Shown one piece after another: positions 1 to 6,533 of a stretch of 38,999 nucleotides of DNA. Positions within the stretch are counted from its first letter, which is position 1, and each line of letters begins with the position of its first letter. A program made the translations under genes and the position numbers. The notes beneath the pieces were generated by a model. It saw nothing but the letters and a program-made list of their open reading frames with translations. It ran no database searches and was not told where the DNA came from. The DNA is from Kroppenstedtia guangzhouensis (lineage in GTDB: Bacteria; Bacillota; Bacilli; Thermoactinomycetales; DSM-45169), in assembly GCF_014637345.1 (NCBI RefSeq), contig NZ_BMEX01000020.1:1-38999 (forward strand), written 5' to 3'.

Positions 1-553
1 CTTCCACCGGTAGCGGAACCGTCCGGGCAACGTTTCCTTTCCCTTTCCGTACCGTCAATGATCCGCTACGCTCTCGGATTACCACGTCCTCCCGGTTGAG
101 GTTCACCAGTTCAGAAACACGAAGCCCGCTATAAACAAACAGGTAAACAATCGCGATGTCTCGCCGGTTCCCGGTTCGCTCCACTTCCCGGAGCACCCGA
201 TTTCGTTCGTTCCGGTCTAGTGACTTCGGTGCAATGTGTCGGGTCTTCCGGATCTCCGGCCGGCGGATGTGCTGCAAAATGTCTGAGGCTCCTAGATAAC
301 GGGCTAGAACGGAGAGCGCGGCAAACTTGTTCTGGATCGTCGCCGATCCGTTACCCTTTTTCTCTAGGTAGTGGATATACTGCTGTACGTCTATTCGAGT
401 CAGCTGGCTCAGATCACCACCATTTCTCTTCAACCACTCCGAAAACTCCTGTATAATGCGGGTATAAGTTTTGACTGTCCCCGGACTACTCCCCTTCGCC
501 TGAAGATCCCGGATAAACCCCTCGATGATTTTTGCGTCGCTTTTTTCGGTCAT
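1..553 (-). CDS. Tyrosine recombinase/integrase, C-terminus beyond window edge
   Basis: DNA breakage-and-rejoining enzyme of the XerC/XerD/phage-integrase family. The reading frame starts at an ATG at 553 with a strong ribosome site (AAAGGGAGGGGAG) and stays open to base 1, giving 184 residues. The N-terminal SAM-like core-binding domain covers about residues 6-90. The catalytic domain begins with YSGLRVSELVNL (catalytic Arg about 145) and the beta-hairpin Lys in RKGKGN (about 172). The HxxR, His and Tyr motifs would lie outside the window, so completeness cannot be judged. It differs from the second recombinase at 6534-7424. A promoter with a perfect TATAAT lies just upstream. Possible roles are integration, plasmid dimer resolution, or a relaxase-like role as described for some clostridial transfer recombinases; the sequence does not decide between them. 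Confidence 0.9.
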   Translation of the reverse strand, partial: MTEKSDAKIIEGFIRDLQAKGSSPGTVKTYTRIIQEFSEWLKRNGGDLSQLTRIDVQQYIHYLEKKGNGSATIQNKFAALSVLARYLGASDILQHIRRPEIRKTRHIAPKSLDRNERNRVLREVERTGNRRDIAIVYLFVYSGLRVSELVNLNREDVVIRERSGSLTVRKGKGNVARTVPLPVE

Positions 554-598
554 TAGCTCCCCTCCCTTTAACGGTTGAATGCAGGTTCAAGCGTCTTT

Positions 599-637
599 AT
601 TATACCTTGAAGTGTCGTAAAAGTCTTCTTTTGCGAC
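599..637 (-). promoter_or_regulatory. Recombinase promoter overlapped by an inverted repeat
   Basis: Reading the minus strand, a perfect -10 box TATAAT lies at 604-599, about 45 bases upstream of the recombinase start. The -35 is weak. An inverted repeat (GTCGTAAAAG at 614-623, CTTTTGCGAC at 628-637, one mismatch, 4-base loop) covers the -35 position, as expected for an operator. The binding protein is unknown; autoregulation by the recombinase is only a guess. Confidence 0.45.
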
Positions 638-650
638 GGTTTTTGGTACA

Positions 651-679
651 GCAACGCCCCCGGATAACGGGGGCGTTGC
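651..679. terminator. GC-rich 11-bp perfect hairpin in the 554-731 gap
   Basis: GCAACGCCCCC (651-661) pairs perfectly with GGGGGCGTTGC (669-679) across a 7-base loop. Neither side has a long T run, so it is at best a weak intrinsic terminator for the unknown gene ending at 732. It could also be a protein site. Apart from this hairpin and the recombinase promoter I see nothing in the 554-731 gap. Confidence 0.4.
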
Positions 680-731
680 GTTTGACTTGCAAAAGTCGGC
701 TGACCCATCGTCCATTGTTCATCCTGAAAAA

Positions 732-1298
732 TTAGAATCCAAATTTGTCACGGCGTATCTGTTCACTGACTTGTTTGGTTCTTTCAAGGTAGGGCTGATA
801 CCAGTTTTCTTCAGGAAGATTGTGGTTGAAGTCATTTGTACTCAAATCAAATTCACAATAAACGGTATCGTAATATCCGGGAGTGTAAAGCAAGTACCGC
901 CATTTTTTGGGGTTCTTTTCTTTGATAAGTTGATTCTGGTTAACTGTAATGTCCAATAGATGTTGACAAAAAGGAATGGAAGAAGAATTAATGACCGATA
1001 CAGAGCCGTTTCGATCAAAAACATGGAACATTCGGTTCTCCAGGTCTACAACAGCATCAAAATAGCAACCTGTTTCATTGGGATCGGGTTCTTTCCAAAT
1101 AGGCTTTCTATGGGCGTATCGTTGATCTTTGATCTCAATCATTTTCTTTTTACGAAACAAGTGAGCAACATCCCTTTCGAAAAACAGCTTATTTTCATTA
1201 TAAATGAAATGATTATTATAACCAAACCGAACCTTTCGGTCTGCCTGAATTTTTCCTAATTCATATTCGGTAAAGTAAATTGAATATGGAAAAACCAC
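732..1298 (-). CDS. Unknown protein, 188 aa
   Basis: I do not recognise this protein. It is soluble, rich in aromatic and charged residues, with no signal peptide or membrane segment (for example PGYYDTVYCEFDLS near the C-terminus). The only usable start is a GTG at 1298, because a stop lies six codons upstream. That GTG sits inside the hairpin of a terminator that ends the preceding gene. This makes the start doubtful: it may be a 5'-truncated remnant, or translation may begin downstream. The region 732-1987 is more AT-rich than its neighbours, which suggests separate acquisition. The reading frame is long and free of stops, so I think it is or recently was coding. Confidence 0.55.
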   Translation of the reverse strand: MVFPYSIYFTEYELGKIQADRKVRFGYNNHFIYNENKLFFERDVAHLFRKKKMIEIKDQRYAHRKPIWKEPDPNETGCYFDAVVDLENRMFHVFDRNGSVSVINSSSIPFCQHLLDITVNQNQLIKEKNPKKWRYLLYTPGYYDTVYCEFDLSTNDFNHNLPEENWYQPYLERTKQVSEQIRRDKFGF

Positions 1299-1313
1299 TC
1301 TTTCCCAGAGTGG
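1290..1313 (-). terminator. Intrinsic terminator after the 1343-1987 gene pair
   Basis: On the minus strand CCACTCT, a 5-base loop and AGAGTGG form a perfect 7-bp stem followed directly by TTTTT. It ends transcription of the two genes between 1987 and 1343, and overlaps the only start codon of the next gene. Confidence 0.75.
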
Positions 1314-1342
1314 CCCCTATTTTGCTTTTGGTTGCCGTACCC

Positions 1343-1696
1343 CTATTTCTTTTGCTCCGTCACCTGTTGGAGGCTTTGTAACAACAAAGGCGATCCCTTG
1401 GATGTAAGGTATTTAAAGTGATCATCAGATTCTGTATCCATATAACTAACAGCAAAGTGTAAAGCCCTTAGTAAATACTCAACCGTTCCACTCCGAAAAG
1501 TAAGCTCTTGATCAAAACTTTCCCGATACAACAGTTCCCGCTGTGTAACATCGAGCAAATACAAAAAGTTATACTTTACAGATCCTTGCTTCTCCACGTA
1601 TTGAATCTGGGCAATAGGATCATCTGGAAACTTCTTTTGGACCTCGAAAGACAGCTTTCTGTATTCAGGATCTTCATAGTGTTTCGGATTCAACAT
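1343..1696 (-). CDS. Unknown protein, 117 aa
   Basis: Not recognised. A small, mostly helical, soluble protein; the middle part has a VEYLLRALHFAVSYMDTES helix. The ATG at 1696 has a good ribosome site (AAAGGGG, about 4-6 bases upstream). It follows the 88-aa gene ending at 1721 by 24 bases and is followed by a clear terminator, so the two form a small operon. No domain, metal site or membrane segment is visible. Confidence 0.7.
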   Translation of the reverse strand: MLNPKHYEDPEYRKLSFEVQKKFPDDPIAQIQYVEKQGSVKYNFLYLLDVTQRELLYRESFDQELTFRSGTVEYLLRALHFAVSYMDTESDDHFKYLTSKGSPLLLQSLQQVTEQKK

Positions 1697-1720
1697 TCAG
1701 TCCCCTTTGAATTTCACTTT

Positions 1721-1987
1721 TTAGTAGTCCTCGATATTTTCCTCATTGCAGGAGGCTATTCCGATCGTGTGATCTAACCAAATTTGAAAAGCATGGTGCA
1801 GATTATCATTCGTCACTTGCTGCCCTAATGATTCGGATAACTGTTTGAGAAAAAAATCATCCACTATCACTTTGAGTTCATAACCTTCTTCTCGAACTCC
1901 ATTTTCATATTCAAGGATAATCGGTTCGGATCTCTTGGTGAAGATCAAATCATGATGCCTCCATCGGGGATAATATTTTTCCTCCAT
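1721..1987 (-). CDS. Unknown protein, 88 aa
   Basis: Not recognised. An acidic small protein (ends in CNEENIEDY) with a probable beta-rich N-terminal half (KYYPRWRHHDLIF, IILEYENGVREEGYELKVIV) and a helical C-terminal half. The ATG at 1987 is preceded by GAGGCAAGG. It is the first gene of a two-gene unit with the 117-aa gene. A small two-gene unit of unknown proteins could be a toxin-antitoxin or immunity pair, but nothing in the sequence shows that. Confidence 0.7.
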   Translation of the reverse strand: MEEKYYPRWRHHDLIFTKRSEPIILEYENGVREEGYELKVIVDDFFLKQLSESLGQQVTNDNLHHAFQIWLDHTIGIASCNEENIEDY

Positions 1988-2030
1988 TATACCTTGCCTC
2001 TATAAGTCCTGGTAAGTCGTTCTCAAAACA

Positions 2031-2067
2031 AAACCGGCCTCAGAATGCGAAATTCTGGGGCCGGTTT
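2031..2067. terminator. Bidirectional terminator, copy 1 of a repeated hairpin
   Basis: AAACCGGCCTCAGAAT (2031-2046) pairs with ATTCTGGGGCCGGTTT (2052-2067), a 16-bp stem with one G-U pair. It is followed by TTTTGTTTT on the minus strand and a weaker T-rich stretch on the plus strand. It closes the methyltransferase-region operon. Nearly the same sequence recurs at 7604-7649. Confidence 0.75.
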
Positions 2068-2103
2068 ATTTCTCCTCAAGGGGTAAGGGTACCCCCCTGG
2101 ATT

Positions 2104-2345
2104 TCATTTTTTAGCACTCCAGTATTTTGAGCAGGCTTGCCATCCTGCCCGATGGTCTGTCGCAGCTCCGTTGGTGATGGTCCGAAGAGAGCATTTCAAA
2201 TATGTGCCTCCGGATTGTTTCCGATACAAGTGGGTGCAAGTCTTACACTTCGCCCCTTCCGGACCAGGACCCTCCTCATCTCGTTCGGTTCCAGCGGTTC
2301 AAACCGTGTATCTATGAAAAGTTCCATCTGATCACCGATCACCAT
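2104..2345 (-). pseudogene. Frameshifted small zinc-ribbon protein gene
   Basis: The ATG at 2345 overlaps the stop of the upstream gene (TAATG) and has a strong AAAGGAGG site. This frame reads MELFIDTRFEPLEPNEM and ends at 2196 after 49 codons. The frame one base away, with no start codon of its own, encodes a convincing zinc-binding protein: CKTC (2252-2241), then LKCSL, TDHRAGWQACSKYW, and a stop at 2104. That pattern (CxxC, C, then W.AC near the end) matches small phage zinc-ribbon proteins I know only as hypothetical. The two halves would join if one base were restored around 2275-2285. I see no canonical slippery heptamer, so a mutation or sequencing error is more likely than programmed frameshifting. 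Confidence 0.6.
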
Positions 2346-2647
2346 TATCTCACCGCCTCCTTTACCACTTCCAAATCCAGGGACAACTGTGGAGGATCTT
2401 GTTCTTCCCAAGCGGTTCCGACTATTTCTGTCTGAGAAAGTCCATTGTATGGAATCCACGGGCCTTCTTCCGACTGGGCCACGTACTCTTCTGCGAGAGG
2501 GTTCCAAACAACAACCAGCTCTTCTTCTCCAAAATCTTCATGGGTGACCAAATCAAACTGCCGTATTGGTCTCCCGTATGCGTCATTGACCCCGAGGCAA
2601 ACCGGCCCTCGGTTCAGTTTTTTTCTCCATTCGTCGAACTCGATCAC
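2345..2647 (-). CDS. Unknown protein, 100 aa, translationally coupled
   Basis: Not recognised. I chose the GTG at 2647 because it overlaps the upstream stop as GTGA and follows GGAGGAGG at the right distance; an in-frame GTG at 2683 is less likely. The protein is acidic with a conserved-looking core (VCLGVNDAYGRPIRQFDLV, VVVWNPLAEEYVAQSEEGPW). No membrane segment or cysteine cluster is present. It belongs to the run of overlapping small genes downstream of the methyltransferase. Confidence 0.75.
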   Translation of the reverse strand: MIEFDEWRKKLNRGPVCLGVNDAYGRPIRQFDLVTHEDFGEEELVVVWNPLAEEYVAQSEEGPWIPYNGLSQTEIVGTAWEEQDPPQLSLDLEVVKEAVR

Positions 2648-2910
2648 TGCGTTTCCTCCTCCCACTTGTTCATAATCCACCACTCCCCATCCTCACGGAT
2701 CAGATCGACTGGATCCCCAACCTCAAAGGAGGTAATACACTCAATCCCGCCACGAAGCGATTTTATACGAACCGCCACCGGATAGTTAGAGTCCATAACT
2801 CCACCCGTAACCTGTCCCCAGCGCCCTATGGCTCCGGAGTGGACTTCCTCACCCTGCTTGATTAGATCTAGAATCCGCTGATGAAACCCTTGCCGACGTT
2901 TCCGCTTCAC
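2644..2910 (-). CDS. Unknown protein, 88 aa, basic N-terminus
   Basis: Not recognised. Starts with GTG at 2910 after AAAAGGGGC. The N-terminus is strongly basic (MKRKRRQGFHQRI) and could bind nucleic acid. The rest looks beta-rich (VAVRIKSLRGGIECITSF, GDPVDLIREDGEWWIMNKW), like a small barrel. It overlaps the next gene by four bases (GTGA), which implies coupled translation. Confidence 0.75.
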   Translation of the reverse strand: MKRKRRQGFHQRILDLIKQGEEVHSGAIGRWGQVTGGVMDSNYPVAVRIKSLRGGIECITSFEVGDPVDLIREDGEWWIMNKWEEETQ

Positions 2911-2931
2911 TGTGTTTGCCCCTTTTTCTGA

Positions 2932-3000
2932 TTAATTAATAGACACCCGACTCCACTGGTTCTCTTCCGGCTGCACCCAGATACTCGTTCCTCCCATCAT
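2932..3000 (-). CDS. Possible 22-aa peptide after the methyltransferase
   Basis: An ATG at 3000 overlaps the stop that the methyltransferase would have if its frameshift were repaired (ATGATG, stop at 2997-2999). The peptide reads MMGGTSIWVQPEENQWSRV and ends at 2932. The overlap pattern matches the coupled genes around it, but at 22 codons it could be chance. Confidence 0.25.
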   Translation of the reverse strand: MMGGTSIWVQPEENQWSRVSIN

Positions 3001-4288
3001 CCAAACACCCTCCGATGGGCTGCTTGGGGTGGAACGGCGTTTCCGATCCTTCCCGCCACCGTGCCTCACTGGTTTCCTCCAACTGGAAGAGGGGACCGTC
3101 CGACATTTTCTCCGGGAATCCTTGAAGCATAGCCAACTCGTAAGTCGCCAGCGGTCGGTGCCAAGTGCCGTCCTCAGCGACAATCACCCATGTTCCCGCT
3201 TCGATGTCTTTCGGGATCCGAGGGTCTGCCACCGCTGCTGTCCCAGCGTGAACATCTGCGGAGCCAGTGACCGTCTTAGCAACCTCATCCCACCTCAACA
3301 CCCCATATGTACCTGCTCGGGGGCGGCAACCGATCCGGGGATCTGCAATGCTAATGGCCCCGTTATTCGGTCGGTGCGCTCCGGTTACGGTCCGTGCAGG
3401 CTCATCCCACCGACTTACCCGGTAGATGGCGGTGTGAGTGGACCCTTTGAATCCGACTCGGTACTGTTCAAAAGGGATCTCCTCCAAGTCCCGCCAGTCA
3501 CCCCCGGCCCGGATCAGAGCCAACCGGACCCAGGTTTTCCACTGTAGCCGGGGGAGCTTGTGCATCTCCCCGCCCGCGTCCTCCCCAGGAAGCGGGAGCG
3601 GGCCCAGCACTTCGCCCACCGTCTTCATCTCCCGCAGTGGGGGCTGGTAGACGAATGCGGGAACCTTCTTTTCATTCCGAGCAATCAACAGAAACCTTTT
3701 CCGGGTCTGTGCCAATCCTCCGATCTCTCCGCAGTCGTGATATCCTTCGCTGACCGCGTATCCGTGAGAGCGCAAGAGAGCGGTAATCTGTCGAAGAAGC
3801 CCCTCCCCTCGCTTCGTGATCCTCGGCACGTTTTCCAGAAGGATCAGGGCCGGGGGATCATCCTCAAAGGCTTCCAAGCACAACCGGATCCCCCGGACGG
3901 TCAATTGGTTCAGCGCCTGATACTTCCGGCTACTGGCCGACTTTTGCGGGAGAAGACCGCTAAATCCCTTGCACGGAGGTGAGGTAAAGATGATATCCGG
4001 TGTCTCCCCACCAGCCGCTCGCCAAATATCGTAAGGAGTGACTTCCTCCCACCCGTGTGGCGGGTCTTCCCCGTGAAAATCGCGGTACTGTTCCCGGGAA
4101 AACAAGTCCATCTGAGCCGCCGTTGCTCCGGTGATCGCTTCAAAGTCCGCACAGGCCTCGGGGTCCGAATCGATTCCGACAAGTGTTTCCACCCGGCCAA
4201 CGGTCCCCTTCCACTCTTCCCGGGCCTGTTGGAATCCCAGCGCCCCGCCGCCGATGCCGCAAAACAGATGCAATGATTTATAGATCAT
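2936..4288 (-). CDS. Orphan DNA (cytosine-5) methyltransferase with frameshifted C-terminus
   Basis: Transfers methyl groups from S-adenosylmethionine to cytosine C5 in DNA. I place the start at the ATG at 4288 (SD GAGGAGG), giving 450 residues. Motif I is LFCGIGGGALGF near the N-terminus, motif IV is SPPCKGFSG with the catalytic Cys, motif VI is ENVPRI, motif VIII is QTRKRFLLIAR, and motif IX is RPLATYELAMLQGFP. The central target-recognition part contains two related segments (RWDEPARTVTG and RWDEVAKTVTG). Motif X is out of frame: RIGNAVPPQAAHRRVFG is encoded at 3050-3000 one frame away and ends at 2997, so a base seems lost just before 3050 and the annotated tail is read-through. No restriction endonuclease is adjacent, so this looks like an orphan phage/plasmid methylase that may protect the element from host restriction. 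Motif X helps bind the cofactor, so activity is uncertain. Confidence 0.9.
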   Translation of the reverse strand: MIYKSLHLFCGIGGGALGFQQAREEWKGTVGRVETLVGIDSDPEACADFEAITGATAAQMDLFSREQYRDFHGEDPPHGWEEVTPYDIWRAAGGETPDIIFTSPPCKGFSGLLPQKSASSRKYQALNQLTVRGIRLCLEAFEDDPPALILLENVPRITKRGEGLLRQITALLRSHGYAVSEGYHDCGEIGGLAQTRKRFLLIARNEKKVPAFVYQPPLREMKTVGEVLGPLPLPGEDAGGEMHKLPRLQWKTWVRLALIRAGGDWRDLEEIPFEQYRVGFKGSTHTAIYRVSRWDEPARTVTGAHRPNNGAISIADPRIGCRPRAGTYGVLRWDEVAKTVTGSADVHAGTAAVADPRIPKDIEAGTWVIVAEDGTWHRPLATYELAMLQGFPEKMSDGPLFQLEETSEARWREGSETPFHPKQPIGGCLDDGRNEYLGAAGREPVESGVY

Positions 4289-4496
4289 GCCGTTCCGCCT
4301 CCTCTGCCAGCCGTTCAAGGTCATGAGCGATCTCCCGCGCTGTCGCTGGGGTCATCCCCTTCCGCATGATCCGGCTGTCTGTCCCCCTGCGGGATATCAA
4401 GCCGATGTACACCCGGCCCTCCTCCGGATACAGCCAGATCTCACCCTGTTCATCCGCCCATGCCCAAGTGTTCATCTGCCGCTGCTGTCGCTTCAC
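4278..4496 (-). CDS. Unknown protein, 72 aa
   Basis: Not recognised. I chose the GTG at 4496 because it overlaps the stop of the upstream 49-aa gene (GTGA) and follows AGGAGG by seven bases; an internal ATG lies at 4475. The sequence has a short beta segment (EIWLYPEEGRVYIGLI) and a C-terminal helix (TAREIAHDLERLAEEAERHD). It overlaps the methyltransferase start by 11 bases. Longer upstream extensions of this frame are not credible because the overlapping small gene explains that DNA. Confidence 0.65.
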   Translation of the reverse strand: MKRQQRQMNTWAWADEQGEIWLYPEEGRVYIGLISRRGTDSRIMRKGMTPATAREIAHDLERLAEEAERHDL

Positions 4497-4642
4497 CTTC
4501 CCGCCTCCTCTGCCGCTGTGGCCGCATATCTTTTCACTGTCGCGGCCACATGCATGAGATCCTCCCATTCTTCCAACCGCCCAGAAATACTGTGCCTTAC
4601 TGCGTCTCTCTCGATCCGCCTCACCAGCTCCACAATGGTCAT
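4493..4642 (-). CDS. Small helical protein, 49 aa
   Basis: Not recognised. The ATG at 4642 overlaps the preceding stop (TAATG) and the stop at 4493 overlaps the next start (GTGA), so it is locked between two coupled genes. The peptide (MTIVELVRRIERDAVRHSIS, then a helix ending AATAAEEAGR) is charged, helical and soluble. Confidence 0.65.
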   Translation of the reverse strand: MTIVELVRRIERDAVRHSISGRLEEWEDLMHVAATVKRYAATAAEEAGR

Positions 4643-4836
4643 TACTCATCCGCCTCCTTGTACATTTTCTCGTCAAAGGTCTCTATAATCGGTGCGACCG
4701 TCACCTTCATGTCATCGCCAGGCGGAAACTCCACCACAACAACCGTATCCTCATACCGGAATCCAAACACATCCCCATCCTTTGGCTCTTTTCCGCCCAG
4801 GTGCCGCCCGATTGCTGCCATGACCTTCATCATCAC
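4642..4836 (-). CDS. Unknown protein, 64 aa
   Basis: Not recognised. It starts at GTG 4836 or ATG 4833, overlapping the stop of the upstream zinc-ribbon gene; the ribosome site is AGGAGGATGA inside that gene. The sequence looks beta-rich (GDVFGFRYEDTVVVVEFPPG, MKVTVAPIIETF). Its stop overlaps the next ATG. Confidence 0.65.
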   Translation of the reverse strand: MMMKVMAAIGRHLGGKEPKDGDVFGFRYEDTVVVVEFPPGDDMKVTVAPIIETFDEKMYKEADE

Positions 4837-4973
4837 TCATCCTCCTCCTGCTCTCCGAAAAGCCACTGAAATGTGAGGATGAACCTGGTGCAATCGTAGC
4901 AATACTCATCCCCAGTCTTCTTGTTCACTGATTCGATTTGCGCCTCATTCTCACACAGACTACATTGCTTCAT
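4833..4973 (-). CDS. Zinc-ribbon microprotein, 46 aa
   Basis: A small protein with two CxxC pairs (CSLC at residues 4-7 and CYDC about 25-28), which should bind one zinc ion. Start ATG at 4973 after CGGAGGGGATTGGG. Stop overlaps the next gene. Zinc-ribbon microproteins of this type are common in phages and plasmids; the partner is unknown. An acidic tail (GEQEEDE) follows a hydrophobic helix (FILTFQWLF). Confidence 0.7.
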   Translation of the reverse strand: MKQCSLCENEAQIESVNKKTGDEYCYDCTRFILTFQWLFGEQEEDE

Positions 4974-4999
4974 CCCAATCCCCTCCGTTTGATAATGTG

Positions 5000-5018
5000 C
5001 CGGGGATTGGCTCCCCGG
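5000..5018. other. Hairpin in the leader of the zinc-ribbon microprotein
   Basis: CCGGGGA (5000-5006) pairs with TCCCCGG (5012-5018) across 5 bases, about 25 bases upstream of the ATG at 4973. No T run follows, so it is probably an mRNA structure and not a terminator. The gap 4974-5095 otherwise holds only a doubtful 26-codon frame (GTG near 5106). Confidence 0.4.
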
Positions 5019-5095
5019 TGGCCGTCAGTTATCTGAAATACATTACCAGTTCCATGGTATCCCTCGAAACTTTGACCGTTGTAAGAGTTGTTCGT

Positions 5096-5443
5096 TCAAA
5101 CCACTGCACCCTCCGCATACTCTTTCTGCTCCGGTGTCATCTTTGCCGGGTCGTAAACAAGATCGATTGGCCCGTTATCCTCCAGTATTTCAATCAGATG
5201 CATGTACAGAGTGCCCGTGATGTCCACCCCTTCCTCGGCAATCTCCAACAGATCCCGGATACGTTCCAACCGGTCCAGGGCCACTTCAAGCTCCTCGCTT
5301 TCACAGTGCGGGCATACCCACCCGCCTTCATCATCGTTTTGTGTTTGGCTTGCTTCAAAACGAAACCCACACTCTGGACATTCAAACAAGTCCAGAACCT
5401 GTTCTTTTCGAATGTGTTCCTTGCTTGTGTAGCGTTTTGCCAT
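5096..5443 (-). CDS. Zinc-ribbon protein, 115 aa
   Basis: Contains a rubredoxin-like zinc knuckle: CPEC at about residues 22-25 and CPHC at about 44-47. The N-terminus is basic and the C-terminal half is acidic and helical (ALDRLERIRDLLEIAEEGVD). ATG at 5443 with AAAGGAG about 10 bases upstream. Probably a DNA- or protein-binding accessory factor; I cannot name a function. First gene after the terminator at 5528-5543 in the methyltransferase operon. Confidence 0.75.
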   Translation of the reverse strand: MAKRYTSKEHIRKEQVLDLFECPECGFRFEASQTQNDDEGGWVCPHCESEELEVALDRLERIRDLLEIAEEGVDITGTLYMHLIEILEDNGPIDLVYDPAKMTPEQKEYAEGAVV

Positions 5444-5518
5444 CTCTCATCCGCTCCTTTTGTTTGTGTGTCGGAATGGAACTCCCGGCGTGGCCATGGG
5501 TTTTCCGCAATCACTCTG

Positions 5519-5543
5519 TAAAATTAGGGGGCCCGTAGGCCCC
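5519..5543 (-). terminator. Intercistronic terminator
   Basis: On the minus strand GGGGCC, a 4-base loop and GGCCCC are followed by CTAATTTT. It lies between the gene ending at 5557 and the gene starting at 5443, within what otherwise looks like one operon. Confidence 0.6.
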
Positions 5544-5556
5544 GAATATGATAGAA

Positions 5557-5769
5557 TCAAGGTTGCATCAGCTTTTCAAAGTGCGGTGACACCGGCTGCC
5601 TCCGGTGCGCCGCTCTATTTTTTTTCACTTCCTCTAACAAAGCCGCCTGTTCTACGTGGGACAACGCGTCCCATTCTTTCTTGTTGATTGATTGAAGCCG
5701 CGGCTTTGCTGGTGGGTAACCCTCATCCACATGATGTTGCTGAAACCCTTCAAGTTCCACCACATTCAC
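5557..5769 (-). CDS. Unknown protein, 70 aa
   Basis: Not recognised. Short, charged and helical (EWDALSHVEQAALLEEVKKN in the middle). ATG at 5769 with GAAGG close upstream; only six bases separate it from the preceding gene. Likely a small regulator or structural microprotein. Confidence 0.65.
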   Translation of the reverse strand: MNVVELEGFQQHHVDEGYPPAKPRLQSINKKEWDALSHVEQAALLEEVKKNRAAHRRQPVSPHFEKLMQP

Positions 5770-5775
5770 CTTCTT

Positions 5776-6135
5776 TCAATTCCCGCTTATTAGAGAATTG
5801 CTTCTATGACAAACCCACCTCTTCCACCTCTTCAGCCATTTCATCGGCGCGTCCTTGGGTGCATACCAGCGGATAAGCTCAACTTTTTTAGTATCCGCCA
5901 CCATTCGCTCATCGTCCCAAGCAGTGAAACGAGTAAAGAAACGGACTTGCGGATAGGTATCTGGAGCCATCAGCCGCGAGATAAAATCGAGCAAATGTCC
6001 CTGAATGGCACAGTTTTCATATACTTTTCCATCAATCCGCAGATCGGCCCGGTAATAGATACTACATCGGTCTTCTCCCCTTCTAGAAAGGATTTCCCGA
6101 ATCTTCTCCAGGAGGTCACAATCACTTTTCTCCAT
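5776..6135 (-). CDS. Unknown protein, 119 aa, first gene of the operon
   Basis: Not recognised. ATG at 6135 with a very good GAGGAGG site. Mixed helix and strand; contains DLLEKIREILSRRG near the N-terminus and RFFTRFTAWDDERM in the middle. It is the first gene transcribed leftward from the divergent promoter region shared with the Xre-type regulator, so it is probably under that regulator's control. Confidence 0.7.
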   Translation of the reverse strand: MEKSDCDLLEKIREILSRRGEDRCSIYYRADLRIDGKVYENCAIQGHLLDFISRLMAPDTYPQVRFFTRFTAWDDERMVADTKKVELIRWYAPKDAPMKWLKRWKRWVCHRSNSLISGN

Positions 6136-6163
6136 CTAATTTCACCTCCTCAGCAAGATTATA

Positions 6164-6247
6164 ATAAATCCCACGGATTTATATTAACACCCCTATGGTT
6201 TATAATCAACCCCTAAAATTGATTATTATATCATTCGATTTTATAAT
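6164..6247. promoter_or_regulatory. Divergent promoters with shared inverted-repeat operators
   Basis: The rightward promoter is TTGATT (6219-6224), 17 bases, TATAAT (6242-6247). The leftward promoter is TTGATT (6209-6204), 17 bases, TAATAT (6186-6181). The two -35 boxes form the arms of a perfect 8-bp inverted repeat (ATAATCAA 6202-6209, TTGATTAT 6219-6226, 9-base spacer). A second perfect 8-bp repeat (ATAAATCC 6164-6171, GGATTTAT 6175-6182) overlaps the leftward -10 box. A repressor bound at the first dyad would block both promoters. Confidence 0.7.
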
Positions 6248-6281
6248 AGAAGACAATTAAACAGAAGGAGAGGAATGTATC

Positions 6282-6503
6282 ATGCTAAGGCCACGCATTG
6301 CCTCCGTTCTTGCTCGAAAAAAAGAAGAGGGAACTAAAATCACCCAGGTTGAAATTGCTGAAAAGTTAAAAGTAACCCCTCAGCAAGTTTCAGCATGGGT
6401 AACTGGAAAAAAAGTTCCCCGACTTGAAACCGCTTTTGAATTGGCTCACATTATCGGTTGCAAAGTTGATGATCTGTATGAGCGGATTCACGATGAAGAA
6501 TAG
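6282..6503 (+). CDS. Xre/Cro-CI family transcriptional regulator, 73 aa
   Basis: A single helix-turn-helix DNA-binding domain of the Cro/CI/Xre type. The HTH core is TQVEIAEKLKVTPQQVSAWV followed by the typical GKKVPRLETAFELAHIIG, then VDDLYER. Start ATG at 6282 with GAAGGAGAGG nine bases upstream. It has its own TTGATT-17-TATAAT promoter and faces the leftward operon across inverted repeats, which suggests it represses that operon and itself. No effector domain is present. It is one of only two genes I see on the plus strand. Confidence 0.9.
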   Translation: MLRPRIASVLARKKEEGTKITQVEIAEKLKVTPQQVSAWVTGKKVPRLETAFELAHIIGCKVDDLYERIHDEE

Positions 6504-6533
6504 ATAGCACTTTGGACGTCAATATCAACTGGC

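Noticed and set aside
2241-2300. Programmed -1 frameshift in the small zinc-ribbon gene
   Set aside because: No X-XXY-YYZ heptamer in the right frame is present in the overlap; mutation or sequencing error is simpler.
3029-3547. Plus-strand frames opposite the methyltransferase
   Set aside because: They are mirror images of a well-conserved minus-strand enzyme and have no ribosome sites or recognisable motifs.
4497-4676. N-terminal extension of the 72-aa protein (long frame to 4676)
   Set aside because: Another frame here encodes a coupled 49-aa protein with proper start and stop overlaps, which explains the DNA better.
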